Part shown: positions 9,568 through 19,317 of the stretch, one piece after another | Position numbering within the stretch: position 1 is the stretch's first letter | Layout of the letters: every line of letters begins with the position of its first letter | Source: Lactobacillus isalae | GTDB lineage: Bacteria; Bacillota; Bacilli; Lactobacillales; Lactobacillaceae | DNA: 64,000 bases | Direction: 5' to 3' | Assembly (NCBI RefSeq): GCF_947539375.1 | Contig: NZ_OX443569.1 | Coordinates: forward strand, 558,001-622,000 | Made by a program: the position numbers and the translations under genes | Notes under the pieces: model-generated | What the model was told of the DNA's origin: nothing | What the model saw: the letters and a program-made list of their open reading frames with translations, nothing else | Databases searched by the model: none

Positions 9568-11632
9568 AGATTATTTATTTGAAATTGGCACTGAAGAAAT
9601 GCCAGCTCACGTTGTTTCTAGAAGTGTTAAACAATTAGCTGACCGTACTAAAAAATACTTAAAAGAAAACGGCTTAGCTTTTAAAGATATTAAGACTTAT
9701 TCAACTCCTCGTCGTTTAACGATCTTAGTTGAAGATTTGGCTGAAAAGCAAGACGATATTGATGAAGTAAAAAAGGGGCCAGCTAAGAAGATTGCCCAAG
9801 ATAAAGATGGTAATTGGACAAAGGCTGCTCAAGGATTTGCTCGTGGTCAGGGAATGACTACTGACGATATTTACTTTGAAGAACTTAAAGGAACTGAATA
9901 TGCCTATGTTCATGTTCAAAAAGAAGGTAAGAAGGCCTCTGATATTTTAATGGGCATGAGTGATATCGTTAAGGCAATGACTTTCCCAACTAAAATGCGT
10001 TGGGGTAGCTACGATTTTGAATTTGTACGTCCAATTCACTGGATGGTTTCTTTACTTGGTAGCGAAGTAGTACCAGTTAAATTGCTTGATGTAGTTGCTG
10101 GTCGTAAAACTCAAGGTCACCGTTTCTTAGGAGATAGTGTGGTACTTGCAAATGCAGACGACTACGAAGAAGCATTGAAGAGCCAATATGTGATCGCTGA
10201 TGCTGATGAACGTAAGGGCATGATCCTCAACCAAATCCAAGAATTAGTTGCTCAACATAACTGGAAAGTAAATCTTGACAAGGGACTTCTTGAAGAAGTT
10301 ACTAACTTAGTTGAATATCCAACTGTCTTTGCTGGTTCTTTTGATGAAAAATACTTAAATATTCCAGATGAAGTATTAATTACTTCAATGAAGGATAACC
10401 AAAGATACTTCGAAGTTTACGATGAAAACGGTAAGTTGATTAATCACTTTATCGCTGTTAGAAATGGTAATAGTGAGTATTTGGACAATGTTATTGCTGG
10501 TAATGAAAAAGTTCTTGTTGCACGTTTAGATGATGCCCAATTCTTCTATGATGAAGATAAGAAGTATCCATTAGCTCACTTTGTTGATAAGCTTAAGAAT
10601 GTATCATTCCACGATAAGATTGGTTCCGTTGCTGAGCATATGGCACGCGTTCAAATTATTGGTGACTACTTAGGTAAGAAATTTAATATTTCAGATACTG
10701 AAATGAAAGATTTTGATCGAGTTAGTGACATTTATAAATTTGACCTAGTTACTTCAATGGTTGGCGAATTTGCGGAATTACAAGGTGTAATGGGAATGCA
10801 CTATGCTCGCTTAATCGGCGAAGATGAAAATGTTAGCGTAGCAATTAAAGAAAGTTACATGCCAACAAGTGCCGAAGGTAAATTGCCAAGTACAACTGTT
10901 GGTTCACTTCTTTCAGTTGCTGATAAATTAGATACAATTATTTCATTCTTTGGTGCTGGAATGATCCCATCTTCATCTAACGACCCATATGCTTTAAGAA
11001 GAAATGCATATGGTATCGTAAGAATTTTATTAAATGAAGGTTGGTCACTTCCAGTTAAAGATGTTTTACCAGAATTAATTCAATTATTATCAGGTAAAAC
11101 AGCAGCTAAGCTACCTAAAGATACAGAAGCTGAAAATGAAATTGCCGACTTTATCCGTGATCGTGTAAAACAACAATTACAAGTTGAAAAGTATGACTAC
11201 GACGTAATTGATGCAGTACTTGCATCTAGTCAACAAGATCCAATTCAAATTTTGGCAGCAGCTAAGACTTTGCAAATGCATCATGATGATGCTGACTTTA
11301 AGCCAGTAGTTGAAAGTTTAACTAGAATTACTAACATTTTGAAGAAAGCTAAATATAGAAATGCTGCTAAGATTGATGAAAGTCTATTCCAAGATGTAAG
11401 TGAAGAAGAGTTAAATGCAGGTGTAAATGCATTAGAAGACAATAAAGATTTGAGTATTGCTGATCTGTACAAAGGCTTTGTAGAACTGCAACCTGTAATT
11501 GATAATTACTTTGAAAGCAATATGATCCTTGATAAAGATGAAAAGGTAAAGAATAATCGTTTGGCTCAATTGTTAAAGGTTAATAACTTAGCTGATCGAA
11601 TGGGTGACTTAAGTAAATTAGTAATTAAGTAA
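9560..11632 (+). CDS. glyS: Glycine--tRNA ligase beta subunit
   Basis: The 690-residue beta subunit, which carries the tRNA-binding domains. It opens with [15 protein letters not shown], typical of the family, and contains [20 protein letters not shown] and the HD-like region around [17 protein letters not shown]. The C-terminus has the anticodon-binding helical part ([22 protein letters not shown]). It overlaps glyQ by eight bases and shares its T-box. Confidence 0.98.
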   Translation: MTKDYLFEIGTEEMPAHVVSRSVKQLADRTKKYLKENGLAFKDIKTYSTPRRLTILVEDLAEKQDDIDEVKKGPAKKIAQDKDGNWTKAAQGFARGQGMTTDDIYFEELKGTEYAYVHVQKEGKKASDILMGMSDIVKAMTFPTKMRWGSYDFEFVRPIHWMVSLLGSEVVPVKLLDVVAGRKTQGHRFLGDSVVLANADDYEEALKSQYVIADADERKGMILNQIQELVAQHNWKVNLDKGLLEEVTNLVEYPTVFAGSFDEKYLNIPDEVLITSMKDNQRYFEVYDENGKLINHFIAVRNGNSEYLDNVIAGNEKVLVARLDDAQFFYDEDKKYPLAHFVDKLKNVSFHDKIGSVAEHMARVQIIGDYLGKKFNISDTEMKDFDRVSDIYKFDLVTSMVGEFAELQGVMGMHYARLIGEDENVSVAIKESYMPTSAEGKLPSTTVGSLLSVADKLDTIISFFGAGMIPSSSNDPYALRRNAYGIVRILLNEGWSLPVKDVLPELIQLLSGKTAAKLPKDTEAENEIADFIRDRVKQQLQVEKYDYDVIDAVLASSQQDPIQILAAAKTLQMHHDDADFKPVVESLTRITNILKKAKYRNAAKIDESLFQDVSEEELNAGVNALEDNKDLSIADLYKGFVELQPVIDNYFESNMILDKDEKVKNNRLAQLLKVNNLADRMGDLSKLVIK

Positions 11633-11655
11633 TAATTGATTGGGATGATCCATTG

Positions 11656-13473
11656 ATGGCAGGACGTATTCCTGAACAATTTATCGATGAAGTTCGAAAT
11701 TCTGTTGATATTGTTGATGTAATAAGTCAATATGTTTCTTTAGAAAAAAAGGGTAAAGATTATATGGGACTTTGTCCTTTCCATCAAGAAAAAACACCTT
11801 CTTTTACTGTTAATGAAGGAAAACAATTTTTCAAATGTTTTGGATGTGGCAAAGGTGGAAACGTATTTAAGTTTTTAATGTATCAGGATCATCTTACCTT
11901 TCCTGAAAGTGTTAAAAAAGTTGCTGAGCTGGCACATCTTCAGATGCCAGAAGGTTATGGAGAAGAAACTAAACCACTCAGTCCACTAAAAAGGATGTAT
12001 CGACAAGCGACAGAATTTTATCAACATATTCTGTTAACTACCAAAGTTGGCGAAAGAGCGCTTGAATATGCTAAAAAGCGTGAGTTAACTAATGATTTAC
12101 TAGAGCATTTTAAAGTAGGTTATGCTCCAGATAATGATAAGATTTTACTTACTTATTTGCAGCAGAAGAAAGAATATACTGATAACGATTTAAGAGAAAG
12201 TGGTCTATTTGTTGAATCGCAAGATGGTCAATTATTTGACCGCTTTCGTGATCGTTTGATGTTTCCTTTAGGAGATGAATCCGGCTATACAGTTGGTTTT
12301 TCTGGTCGTAGAATTAGCAATGATAAAACAATTGCTAAATATATGAATAGTCCAGAAACTAAGATTTTCAATAAGTCTAAATTACTGTTTCATTTTGCTG
12401 AAGCAAAAAAAGCAGCAAGAAGTGAGAAACATTTAATCCTTTATGAAGGCTATATGGATGTAATTGCCGCTTATAAGGCTGGAATTCAGTCTGGAGTAGC
12501 CTCGATGGGGACCAGTTTGACCACTGAACAAGTGTATATGTTAAGACGGATTACTCCTAATATTTTAGTCAACTATGATGGAGATCCACCTGGAATCCAT
12601 GCCGCTGAAAGAGCAACTAAGTTATTTGGGCAAGTACAGGGATTTAACTTAGGTATAATTGTTTTACCTGAAAATCTTGATCCAGATGAATATGTAAAGA
12701 AATACGGGGCAGAAAAATATCGTGCAGAAGTTGCGGGTGCACTTAGTTCGATGGATTTTCTGCTTGAAAGATTGGCAAATCAATATAATTTACATAATGA
12801 TCGAGAAAAGTTAGCCTATATTACGGCTAGTGTACAGATGATTGCTGGTTTAAATGACCCAGTAGCATCTGATCTATATCTTGATAAACTAGCTCGTCAA
12901 ACTGGAGTTACTCGTGAATCTCTAAAGGTTACTTTTGTTCGTGAGAGACGTAAACTGCAGCGTGCCAAAAATCATCAGCAGGCTTATCAAACACCAGCAC
13001 CAATGGATAATCTGGGTGAACTGGCTGAGCCAAAAGAAGCTCAAGCAGGTACTGAAGTAGAAAATAAAAATCCTGCTTTAGATCGTCTACTTTATCTATT
13101 TATTCATAGTGATGAAGCAAGAGATTATTTATTAAGTCAACAGTTTCTGTTTCCAGATGAACGTTATGCAAAATTAGCAGAGTTTTGGTTAAAGTACCAT
13201 CAAACTCATGAAGATGCAGAAGTTAAAGGCTTCATTGATTTTATTCCTGAAGAACTTCAAGGTATAATTATTAATATGGAGATGATTACAATGCCTCCGG
13301 ATTATTCTAAGCGTGAGCTAGATGATCAATTACGGGCATTGGAAAAGAGCAAAATTGATGAGCAATTAAATGATTTGCTTAGTCAATTAAAGGAAGCTCA
13401 AAGAAAACAAGATAATAGTTTAGAACTTGAAATAGCGCAGAAAGTAATTGCGTTAAGAAGAAAGAAGTTTTAG
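11656..13473 (+). CDS. dnaG: DNA primase DnaG
   Basis: Synthesises RNA primers at the replication fork. Counting from the ATG at 11656 the protein has 605 residues. The CHC2 zinc finger is Cys40, His43, Cys61 and Cys64. The TOPRIM core includes ILYEGYMDVIAAYKAG and a DGD-type metal site (VNYDGDPPGIHAA). A C-terminal DnaB-interacting helical domain is present. A TTG at 11653 is an alternative start. It lies 23 bases after glyS and 15 bases before rpoD, and may share the glyQS transcript. Confidence 0.97.
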   Translation: MAGRIPEQFIDEVRNSVDIVDVISQYVSLEKKGKDYMGLCPFHQEKTPSFTVNEGKQFFKCFGCGKGGNVFKFLMYQDHLTFPESVKKVAELAHLQMPEGYGEETKPLSPLKRMYRQATEFYQHILLTTKVGERALEYAKKRELTNDLLEHFKVGYAPDNDKILLTYLQQKKEYTDNDLRESGLFVESQDGQLFDRFRDRLMFPLGDESGYTVGFSGRRISNDKTIAKYMNSPETKIFNKSKLLFHFAEAKKAARSEKHLILYEGYMDVIAAYKAGIQSGVASMGTSLTTEQVYMLRRITPNILVNYDGDPPGIHAAERATKLFGQVQGFNLGIIVLPENLDPDEYVKKYGAEKYRAEVAGALSSMDFLLERLANQYNLHNDREKLAYITASVQMIAGLNDPVASDLYLDKLARQTGVTRESLKVTFVRERRKLQRAKNHQQAYQTPAPMDNLGELAEPKEAQAGTEVENKNPALDRLLYLFIHSDEARDYLLSQQFLFPDERYAKLAEFWLKYHQTHEDAEVKGFIDFIPEELQGIIINMEMITMPPDYSKRELDDQLRALEKSKIDEQLNDLLSQLKEAQRKQDNSLELEIAQKVIALRRKKF

Positions 13474-13488
13474 AGGGGGCTTTTTTAC

Positions 13489-14610
13489 ATGGCAGAGAGT
13501 AAGACTACCAAAAAAGAAGCAACAATGACACTTGATAAGAAAGTCAAGGAAGTTGTTAAGGAAGTTAAGAAAGACAAACAAATTACTGAAAAAGAATTTA
13601 CTGCTCAACTAATTAAGCCATATGATCTTCAAGGAAAAGCAGTAGATCAACTAGTTCAAGAATTTGAAGACAATGGAATTAGTATTGTCGATGAAAATGG
13701 TGAACCTTCAAAATTAGCTTTAAAGAAACAAAAAGATGTTGAAAAAGCTGAATTGAAAGATATGTCTGCACCTTCAAGTGTAAGAATGAATGACCCAGTG
13801 CGGATGTACTTAAAGGAAATTGGGCGTGTTTCATTGCTAAATGCGGACCAAGAAATTGCTTTAGCCAAGCGAATTGAAACAGGCGATGAAGAAGCTAAAC
13901 AAGAATTAGCAGAAGCTAACTTGCGTTTGGTTGTTTCTATTGCCAAGCGTTATGTTGGTCGTGGAATGTCTTTCCTAGACTTGATTCAAGAAGGTAATAT
14001 GGGCTTAATGAAAGCCGTTGACAAGTTCGATTATCGTCTAGGATTTAAGTTCTCAACTTATGCAACTTGGTGGATTAGACAAGCAATTACGCGTGCAATT
14101 GCTGACCAAGCTAGAACTATTCGTATTCCAGTTCATATGGTTGAAACTATCAATAAGTTGATCAGAATTCAAAGACAACTTTTACAAGATTTAGGTAGAG
14201 AACCGACTCCAGAAGAAATTGGTGCTGAAATGGATATGCCAACTGATAAGGTTCGTGAGATCTTGAAGATTGCTCAAGAACCTGTTTCTCTTGAAACTCC
14301 AATTGGTGAAGAAGATGATTCTCACTTAGGTGACTTTATCGAAGATAAAGATGCAACTAGTCCTGAACAACATGCTTCTTACGAACTATTGAAGGAACAA
14401 CTGGAGGAAGTTCTTGATACTTTAACTGACCGTGAAGAAAATGTGTTGCGTTTACGTTTCGGTCTAGATGATGGACGTACTCGTACTCTTGAAGAAGTTG
14501 GTAAGGTATTTGGAGTAACTCGTGAACGTATCAGACAGATTGAAGCTAAAGCTTTGCGTAAGTTACGTCACCCAAGTCGTTCAAACCAATTGAAAGATTT
14601 CTTAGACTAG
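13489..14610 (+). CDS. rpoD: RNA polymerase primary sigma factor RpoD (SigA)
   Basis: The housekeeping sigma factor. The 373-residue protein has a short region 1.1, region 1.2 ([15 protein letters not shown]), regions 2.1-2.4 ([20 protein letters not shown], then [17 protein letters not shown]), region 3 ([16 protein letters not shown]) and the region 4.2 helix-turn-helix ([20 protein letters not shown]). The promoters read in this window fit its expected TTGACA/TATAAT specificity. A GAGGGGGC ribosome binding site is present, and the dnaG-rpoD pairing is conserved across Firmicutes. Confidence 0.98.
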   Translation: MAESKTTKKEATMTLDKKVKEVVKEVKKDKQITEKEFTAQLIKPYDLQGKAVDQLVQEFEDNGISIVDENGEPSKLALKKQKDVEKAELKDMSAPSSVRMNDPVRMYLKEIGRVSLLNADQEIALAKRIETGDEEAKQELAEANLRLVVSIAKRYVGRGMSFLDLIQEGNMGLMKAVDKFDYRLGFKFSTYATWWIRQAITRAIADQARTIRIPVHMVETINKLIRIQRQLLQDLGREPTPEEIGAEMDMPTDKVREILKIAQEPVSLETPIGEEDDSHLGDFIEDKDATSPEQHASYELLKEQLEEVLDTLTDREENVLRLRFGLDDGRTRTLEEVGKVFGVTRERIRQIEAKALRKLRHPSRSNQLKDFLD

Positions 14611-14631
14611 AATAATAAATTCAAATGATTG

Positions 14632-14673
14632 AAAAGCCTTGTAGCAATTACAGTATTGCCACAAGGCTTTTTT
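14632..14673 (+). terminator. Rho-independent terminator after rpoD
   Basis: AAAAGCCTTGT pairs with ACAAGGCTTTT, with an inner GGCAATAC-type extension, followed by a T run. Confidence 0.9.
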
Positions 14674-14694
14674 AGTATAAAGAAGATGTATGGT

Positions 14695-14765
14695 AGTATA
14701 TATAAATTTAATATACTTACCTATTGTAACTGATTTAAAGTAAGCCTATAATACAAACAGTTACT
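14695..14765 (+). promoter_or_regulatory. Promoter of the amino acid ABC operon with inverted repeats
   Basis: TTGTAA (14724-14729), a 17-base spacer and TATAAT (14747-14752) form a good SigA promoter. Two inverted repeats surround it: AGTATAT/ATATACT (14695-14717), and GTAACTG (14726-14732) with CAGTTAC (14759-14765) flanking the -10. They may be operators, but no regulator is identified. Confidence 0.7.
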
Positions 14766-14789
14766 TACTTTTAGGAAAGAAGGGAAAAT

Positions 14790-15449
14790 ATGAGTTGGGC
14801 AATTATTCAACAAAGTTTGCCACAATTTATCAAAGGATTTCAAGTAACAGTATGGATGTCCTTTGTTGGAATTATTGGAGCGATGGTGGTTGGGCTCTGT
14901 TGTAGCCTGATTCAATATTTTCATGTTCCCATAATTGATAAGATTACAAGTGCATATGTTGAACTTGCAAGAAATACGCCGCTATTGATTCAGCTTTTCT
15001 TTTTATACTATGCTTTTCCAGTAATTGGATTAAAGATGAGCGCAGTAACTTGTGGCTTGATTGGGTTAGTATTTTTAGGTGGAGCTTATATGGCAGAAGG
15101 CTTTACGGGAGGATTTGATGGAATTAGTAAAAATCAAATTGAGTCTGGTGAAGCGATTGGAATGTCAAAATGGCAATTAGCGCGCTATGTGGTTTTTCCT
15201 CAAGGATTTGCGCTTAGTGTTCCAGCTATTGCAGCGAATATAATTTTCTTAATTAAGGAAACATCTATTTTTTCTGTAATTGCTATTCCTGAATTAACGA
15301 ATACAGCCTTAGACTTGATTGGATTATATTACCATTCAAATGAATATTTGTTTGTTTTAGTAATTGCATATGCAATAATTCTTATTCCGTTATCTTTACT
15401 GTTAACTTGGCTTGAAAGGAGAGTACGTTATGGGACATTCGGGGATTAA
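14790..15449 (+). CDS. Polar amino acid ABC transporter permease (GlnP type), first copy
   Basis: A 219-residue membrane protein of the HisMQ/GlnP permease family. It has about five hydrophobic segments and the EAA loop (GESGEAIGMSKWQLARYVVFPQ region, about 126-145) that docks to the ATPase. AYVELARNTPLLIQLFFLYYA is the family signature. A GGAAAGAAGGG ribosome binding site is present. It is the first gene of a four-gene importer and overlaps the second permease by 20 bases. Confidence 0.92.
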   Translation: MSWAIIQQSLPQFIKGFQVTVWMSFVGIIGAMVVGLCCSLIQYFHVPIIDKITSAYVELARNTPLLIQLFFLYYAFPVIGLKMSAVTCGLIGLVFLGGAYMAEGFTGGFDGISKNQIESGEAIGMSKWQLARYVVFPQGFALSVPAIAANIIFLIKETSIFSVIAIPELTNTALDLIGLYYHSNEYLFVLVIAYAIILIPLSLLLTWLERRVRYGTFGD

Positions 15450-16107
15450 TGTTTTATTTGAAGGAAGAAACTTTACCCGTTTGTTAGGCGGGCTCTGGAC
15501 AAGTGTTTGGATTGCAGTACTTTCTTTAATAATCGGATTAGCACTTGGAGCTTTATTCGGCGTTTTAAGAACTTCTAAGAGTCGACTTGTGAAAGTAATA
15601 TTTAGACTATATTTAGAGTTTTTCCGGATAGTTCCGACAGTAGTTTTATTATTCTTGTTCTACTATATTTTACCAAGACAATTTAATTTAAACTGGCCTG
15701 CTTCAGTCATGGCAGTAATTGCATTTTCACTGTGGGTTTCAGCTGAATTTAGTGATATTGTTCGCGGAGCTTTAATATCAGTACCAAAGATTCAAAAAGA
15801 ATCAGGTTTAGCCTTGGGATTAAATAAGTGGCAATTATTTATTTATGTTTTACTGCCGCAAGCTTTTCAATTAGAACTACCAGCAACAATAAATTTAGCA
15901 ACAAGAGTGATTAAAACTACGTCTCTATTAATGATGATTAGTGTAATGGATGTAATCAACGTTGGACAACAAATCGTTGAAGCAAATAATCAAACTAATC
16001 CAAACGGTGTTTTTTGGGTATATGGATTGATTTTCTTCTTGTACTTCATTGTTGATTATCCTCTATCACTATGGGCAAAGCGATTAAACAAGAGAAGTGA
16101 GGCGTAA
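15430..16107 (+). CDS. Polar amino acid ABC transporter permease (GlnP type), second copy
   Basis: A 225-residue permease paralogous to the previous one, with YLEFFRIVPTVVLLFLFYYIL and the EAA loop QKESGLALGLNKWQLFIYVLLPQ. I chose the ATG at 15430 because AAAGGAGAG lies directly upstream, inside the end of the first permease gene. The two permeases probably form a heterodimer. Three bases separate it from the ATPase gene. Confidence 0.92.
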   Translation: MGHSGINVLFEGRNFTRLLGGLWTSVWIAVLSLIIGLALGALFGVLRTSKSRLVKVIFRLYLEFFRIVPTVVLLFLFYYILPRQFNLNWPASVMAVIAFSLWVSAEFSDIVRGALISVPKIQKESGLALGLNKWQLFIYVLLPQAFQLELPATINLATRVIKTTSLLMMISVMDVINVGQQIVEANNQTNPNGVFWVYGLIFFLYFIVDYPLSLWAKRLNKRSEA

Positions 16108-16110
16108 TAT

Positions 16111-16851
16111 ATGGCTGAAAAAATATTAGAAGTTGAAAATTTAAACAAGTTTTATGGAGATAAACAAGTACTTGATGATATTTCTTTCTATTTAAATAGG
16201 GGAGAAGTGTTAACCTTGCTTGGTCCATCAGGTTCTGGAAAGAGTACATTGTTACGCTGTTTAAATGGTCTAGAAGAATTCAAAAATGGGACTATTGTCT
16301 TTGAAGGAAAGAAAATTATTCCCAATGCCAAAAATTGGCAACAAATTCGTCAAAAGATTGGAATGGTCTTTCAGAGTTATGATCTTTTCCCAAATATGAC
16401 TGTAATGGAAAATATCTTGCTTGGTCCAGTCAAAGTGCAGAAACGGTCAAAGGCCGAAGTTGAGCAAGAGGCCAAAGCATTGTTAAAGAGAGTGCACTTG
16501 GAGCAATATGCAGATTCTTATCCACGTCAGTTATCTGGGGGACAAAAACAAAGAATTGCAATTATTCGAGCTTTAGCACTTCATCCTGACTTAATGTTAT
16601 TTGACGAAGTTACTGCCTCACTTGATCCAGAAATGGTTAGAGGCGTTTTGGAATTGATTAGGCAATTATCTGATGATGACCATATGACAATGATTATTGT
16701 TACCCACGAGATGAATTTTGCTAAACAAATTGCGGATCAAGTTTTGTTCTTAGAAAATGGAAAAATCGTTGAAAATACCCCTGGGAAAGAATTTTTTGAA
16801 CATCCAAAAACAAAGAGAGCAGAAGAATTTTTAGAGAGTATGGAATTTTAG
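16111..16851 (+). CDS. Polar amino acid ABC transporter ATP-binding protein (GlnQ type)
   Basis: A 246-residue ATPase. Walker A is LGPSGSGKSTLL, the Q-loop is GMVFQSYDLFPN, the signature is LSGGQKQR, Walker B is LMLFDEVTASLDPE, and the switch histidine lies in IIVTHE. The sequence is typical of the PAAT family (glutamine, aspartate/glutamate or histidine uptake). It sits in the operon between the second permease and the binding lipoprotein. Confidence 0.94.
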   Translation: MAEKILEVENLNKFYGDKQVLDDISFYLNRGEVLTLLGPSGSGKSTLLRCLNGLEEFKNGTIVFEGKKIIPNAKNWQQIRQKIGMVFQSYDLFPNMTVMENILLGPVKVQKRSKAEVEQEAKALLKRVHLEQYADSYPRQLSGGQKQRIAIIRALALHPDLMLFDEVTASLDPEMVRGVLELIRQLSDDDHMTMIIVTHEMNFAKQIADQVLFLENGKIVENTPGKEFFEHPKTKRAEEFLESMEF

Positions 16852-16862
16852 GAGAGTAAAAA

Positions 16863-17714
16863 ATGAAATATAAATTTATTAAAAAGTTAATTGCGGCAGT
16901 TGGAATTTTAGCAGTTGGAGCTGTTGCATTAACTGCATGCTCAAATAGCTCAAGTAGTAGCAATTCAAGCAACAATCCTAGTTCAGTTGCCGCTATTAAG
17001 AAACGTGGTACTTTGAAAGTCGCTGTCTTTGGTGATTTACCTCCATATGGTTGGGTAAATAAAGATGGTAAGCGAGTTGGATATGACGTTCGTTTAGCTC
17101 GAGAATTAGCTAAGGAAATGGGAGTTAAGGTTAAGTTTGTTCAAGTGAATGCTAATAACCGTGTTGATACTTTGAATGCTAATAAGGCTGACCTTGTTTT
17201 AGCTAATTTCACTGTTACTTCAGAAAGAAAACAAGTGGTAGATTTTGCTAAACCATATATGAAGGTGTCAGTTGGTGTTGTTTCACCAAAATCTAAGCCA
17301 ATTACTAATGTGAACCAATTAAAGGGTAAGAAAGTTATCGTAACTAAGGGTACCACTGCTGAAAACTACTTTACCAGCAAGCAACCAGATGTTGATCTTT
17401 TGAAGTTTGATTCTAAGACTCAACAATTTAATGCAATGAAGAATGGTCGTGCTGCCGCTTTAGCAGACGATAATTCATACTTGTATGCTTGGGCAAAGAA
17501 CAATCCTAAGTATACTGTTGGAATTAAGCACTTAGGACCAAACTCATACATTGCTCCTGCAGTTAAGAAGGGTAACAAGTCACTTCTCGATTGGACTAAC
17601 AAGCACATTAATAAACTTAATAAGGATGGATTCTTTGTAAATGATTACAACCAAGAATTGAAGCCTTACTTTGGTGATGATGTTAAGCCATCTGATATTA
17701 TTATGAATAAATAA
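16863..17714 (+). CDS. Amino acid ABC transporter substrate-binding lipoprotein
   Basis: A 283-residue family 3 solute-binding protein. The signal peptide ends in the lipobox LTAC with lipidated Cys26, followed by a serine/asparagine-rich linker. The binding domain (from about 42, IKKRGTLKVAVFGDLPPYGW) has the two-lobe layout, with DLVLANFTVTSERKQVVDFAKPY and the hinge VIVTKGTTAENYF. Glutamine, glutamate/aspartate or cystine cannot be separated by eye. It is last in the operon, eleven bases after the ATPase gene. Confidence 0.93.
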   Translation: MKYKFIKKLIAAVGILAVGAVALTACSNSSSSSNSSNNPSSVAAIKKRGTLKVAVFGDLPPYGWVNKDGKRVGYDVRLARELAKEMGVKVKFVQVNANNRVDTLNANKADLVLANFTVTSERKQVVDFAKPYMKVSVGVVSPKSKPITNVNQLKGKKVIVTKGTTAENYFTSKQPDVDLLKFDSKTQQFNAMKNGRAAALADDNSYLYAWAKNNPKYTVGIKHLGPNSYIAPAVKKGNKSLLDWTNKHINKLNKDGFFVNDYNQELKPYFGDDVKPSDIIMNK

Positions 17715-17724
17715 ATTGATTTTA

Positions 17725-17763
17725 AAGCAACAGAAGTTTAATTGATCTTCTGTTGCTTTTTTT
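17725..17763 (+). terminator. Rho-independent terminator of the ABC importer
   Basis: AAAGCAACAGAAG pairs with CTTCTGTTGCTTT and runs into seven T residues. Confidence 0.93.
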
Positions 17764-17828
17764 GTTAAAAATATTTTCAAGTAAGTTTTAAGATATCTAT
17801 GCTAAAATTTTTAATAAGAGGTGAGAGT

Positions 17829-18512
17829 GTGTTAGAAGAAAGACTAGCTCAAATTGGTAAAATGGTAGATCCTGAAAGCCGATTGGCTGATATTGGTACC
17901 GATCATGCATATTTGCCAATTGCATTAGTAAAAGAAGGAAAAATAGATTTTGCGATTGCAAGCGACGTTGCTGCAGGTCCTTTGAATAATGCAAAACAAG
18001 ATATTGAACAAGCAGGTTTAGAAGATAAAATTGAAACAAGATTAGGATCAGGCTTAGAGACTTTAAAGGCTGAAGATCGAATTGATACCGTAGTAATTGC
18101 GGGAATGGGCGGAAAGCTGATGACTAATCTTTTAGAAACGGCTTATCAAGAAGGTAAAAAGTATCCAACCTTAATTTTGGAAGCTAATATTGGTGAACCA
18201 TTAGTAAGAAAGTGGTTGATGGATCATCAATATGAAATTGTTGCTGAGCAAATTATTGAGGTGGCTGGCCATATTTATGAAATAATTAAGGCAGAAATTA
18301 AGACAAACAAGCCTAATTTATCTGATCAGGAATTAGCCTTTGGTCCATTTTTATTAAAAGAGAAGAATTCTATTTTTATTAAGAAGTGGACTAATCAACT
18401 TAGATACTATAAAAATTTAAAGGCTAATTTGAATAAGGCTAAAAATAAAGATGAGGATAAGATCAATAAAATAAATGACCTAATTAAAATGATTGAGGAA
18501 GTGTTGAAATGA
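17829..18512 (+). CDS. trmK: tRNA (adenine(22)-N(1))-methyltransferase TrmK
   Basis: A 227-residue SAM-dependent enzyme that methylates A22 of tRNA. Motif I is LADIGTDHAYLPIAL, motif IV is VIAGMGGKLM, and a C-terminal helical coiled region is rich in lysine. I chose the GTG at 17829 because AAGAGGTGAGAG ends a few bases upstream. The upstream in-frame ATG at 17799 lacks a ribosome binding site. Its stop overlaps the next gene by four bases (ATGA), the usual trmK-nif3 arrangement of Firmicutes. Confidence 0.93.
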   Translation: MLEERLAQIGKMVDPESRLADIGTDHAYLPIALVKEGKIDFAIASDVAAGPLNNAKQDIEQAGLEDKIETRLGSGLETLKAEDRIDTVVIAGMGGKLMTNLLETAYQEGKKYPTLILEANIGEPLVRKWLMDHQYEIVAEQIIEVAGHIYEIIKAEIKTNKPNLSDQELAFGPFLLKEKNSIFIKKWTNQLRYYKNLKANLNKAKNKDEDKINKINDLIKMIEEVLK

Positions 18513-19306
18513 CAAAAGTAGCAGACGTTGTAAAACGGTTAAGAGAAGATTTTCCAGAAGAAATTGCTTCTGAAGGTGATCCAGTTGGAATGCAAATTGG
18601 ATCGATGGATGCTGAAGTTACGACAGTAATGACTACCTTAGATGTGCGCCCTGAGGTGGTAGATGAAGCAATTGAGAATGGCGTTGACTTGATCATTAGT
18701 CACCACCCGGTAATGTTCAGACCAGCAAAAAACTTAGACTTTTCTGATCCTCAAAATGCAATGTATGGCAAACTGATTGCAAATGGGATTGCTGTGTACT
18801 CAATTCACACCAATTCTGATAAAGCTCAAAATGGATCAGCAGACTGGCAAGCAGAGGAGCTTGGACTAAAGGATGTTGAACCTTTTGCTTTAGATTCAGA
18901 TGGAATTGCGATTGGTAGAAAAGGTAAACTGCCTAAAGAAATGACTGCTGAAGACTTTGCATACTATGTCAAAGATAAGATGCATATTAAAATGGCGCGG
19001 TTAATTACAGCAGATAATGATAAGCTAATTTCAACTGTTGCCTTTATTTGTGGCGATGGTGGTAAATTTTGGCGTCAAGCTTTAGTCGATGGCGTTGACG
19101 CATTTATCACAGGGGACGTTTACTATCATGTTGGTCATGATATGATCTCAAGTGGCTTAACCGTAGTTGATCCAGGCCACTATACTGAAAAGCTTTTTAA
19201 GTATAAAGTTGGAGATCGCCTTGAAAAGTGGAATAAGGATTATAATTGGAATGTCGCTATAGTAATTTCAAAAGTGTCGACTAATCCGTTTCAGGATTTA
19301 TTTTAG
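18509..19306 (+). CDS. Nif3-like dinuclear metal center hexameric protein
   Basis: A 265-residue protein of the NIF3/DUF34 family. Metal-binding motifs are LIISHHPVMF (paired histidines), the SIHTNSDKAQNGSADW segment and a C-terminal VDPGHYTEKLF. It overlaps trmK by four bases. The family is a toroidal hexamer with a two-metal site; its substrate is not established, and a GTP cyclohydrolase I-like annotation in older records is unreliable. Confidence 0.92.
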   Translation: MTKVADVVKRLREDFPEEIASEGDPVGMQIGSMDAEVTTVMTTLDVRPEVVDEAIENGVDLIISHHPVMFRPAKNLDFSDPQNAMYGKLIANGIAVYSIHTNSDKAQNGSADWQAEELGLKDVEPFALDSDGIAIGRKGKLPKEMTAEDFAYYVKDKMHIKMARLITADNDKLISTVAFICGDGGKFWRQALVDGVDAFITGDVYYHVGHDMISSGLTVVDPGHYTEKLFKYKVGDRLEKWNKDYNWNVAIVISKVSTNPFQDLF

Positions 19307-19317
19307 GAGGAATTAAA

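Noticed and set aside
13656-13946. 96-codon minus-strand frame in rpoD
   Set aside because: Antisense to conserved sigma regions 1.2-2.1; no start signal.
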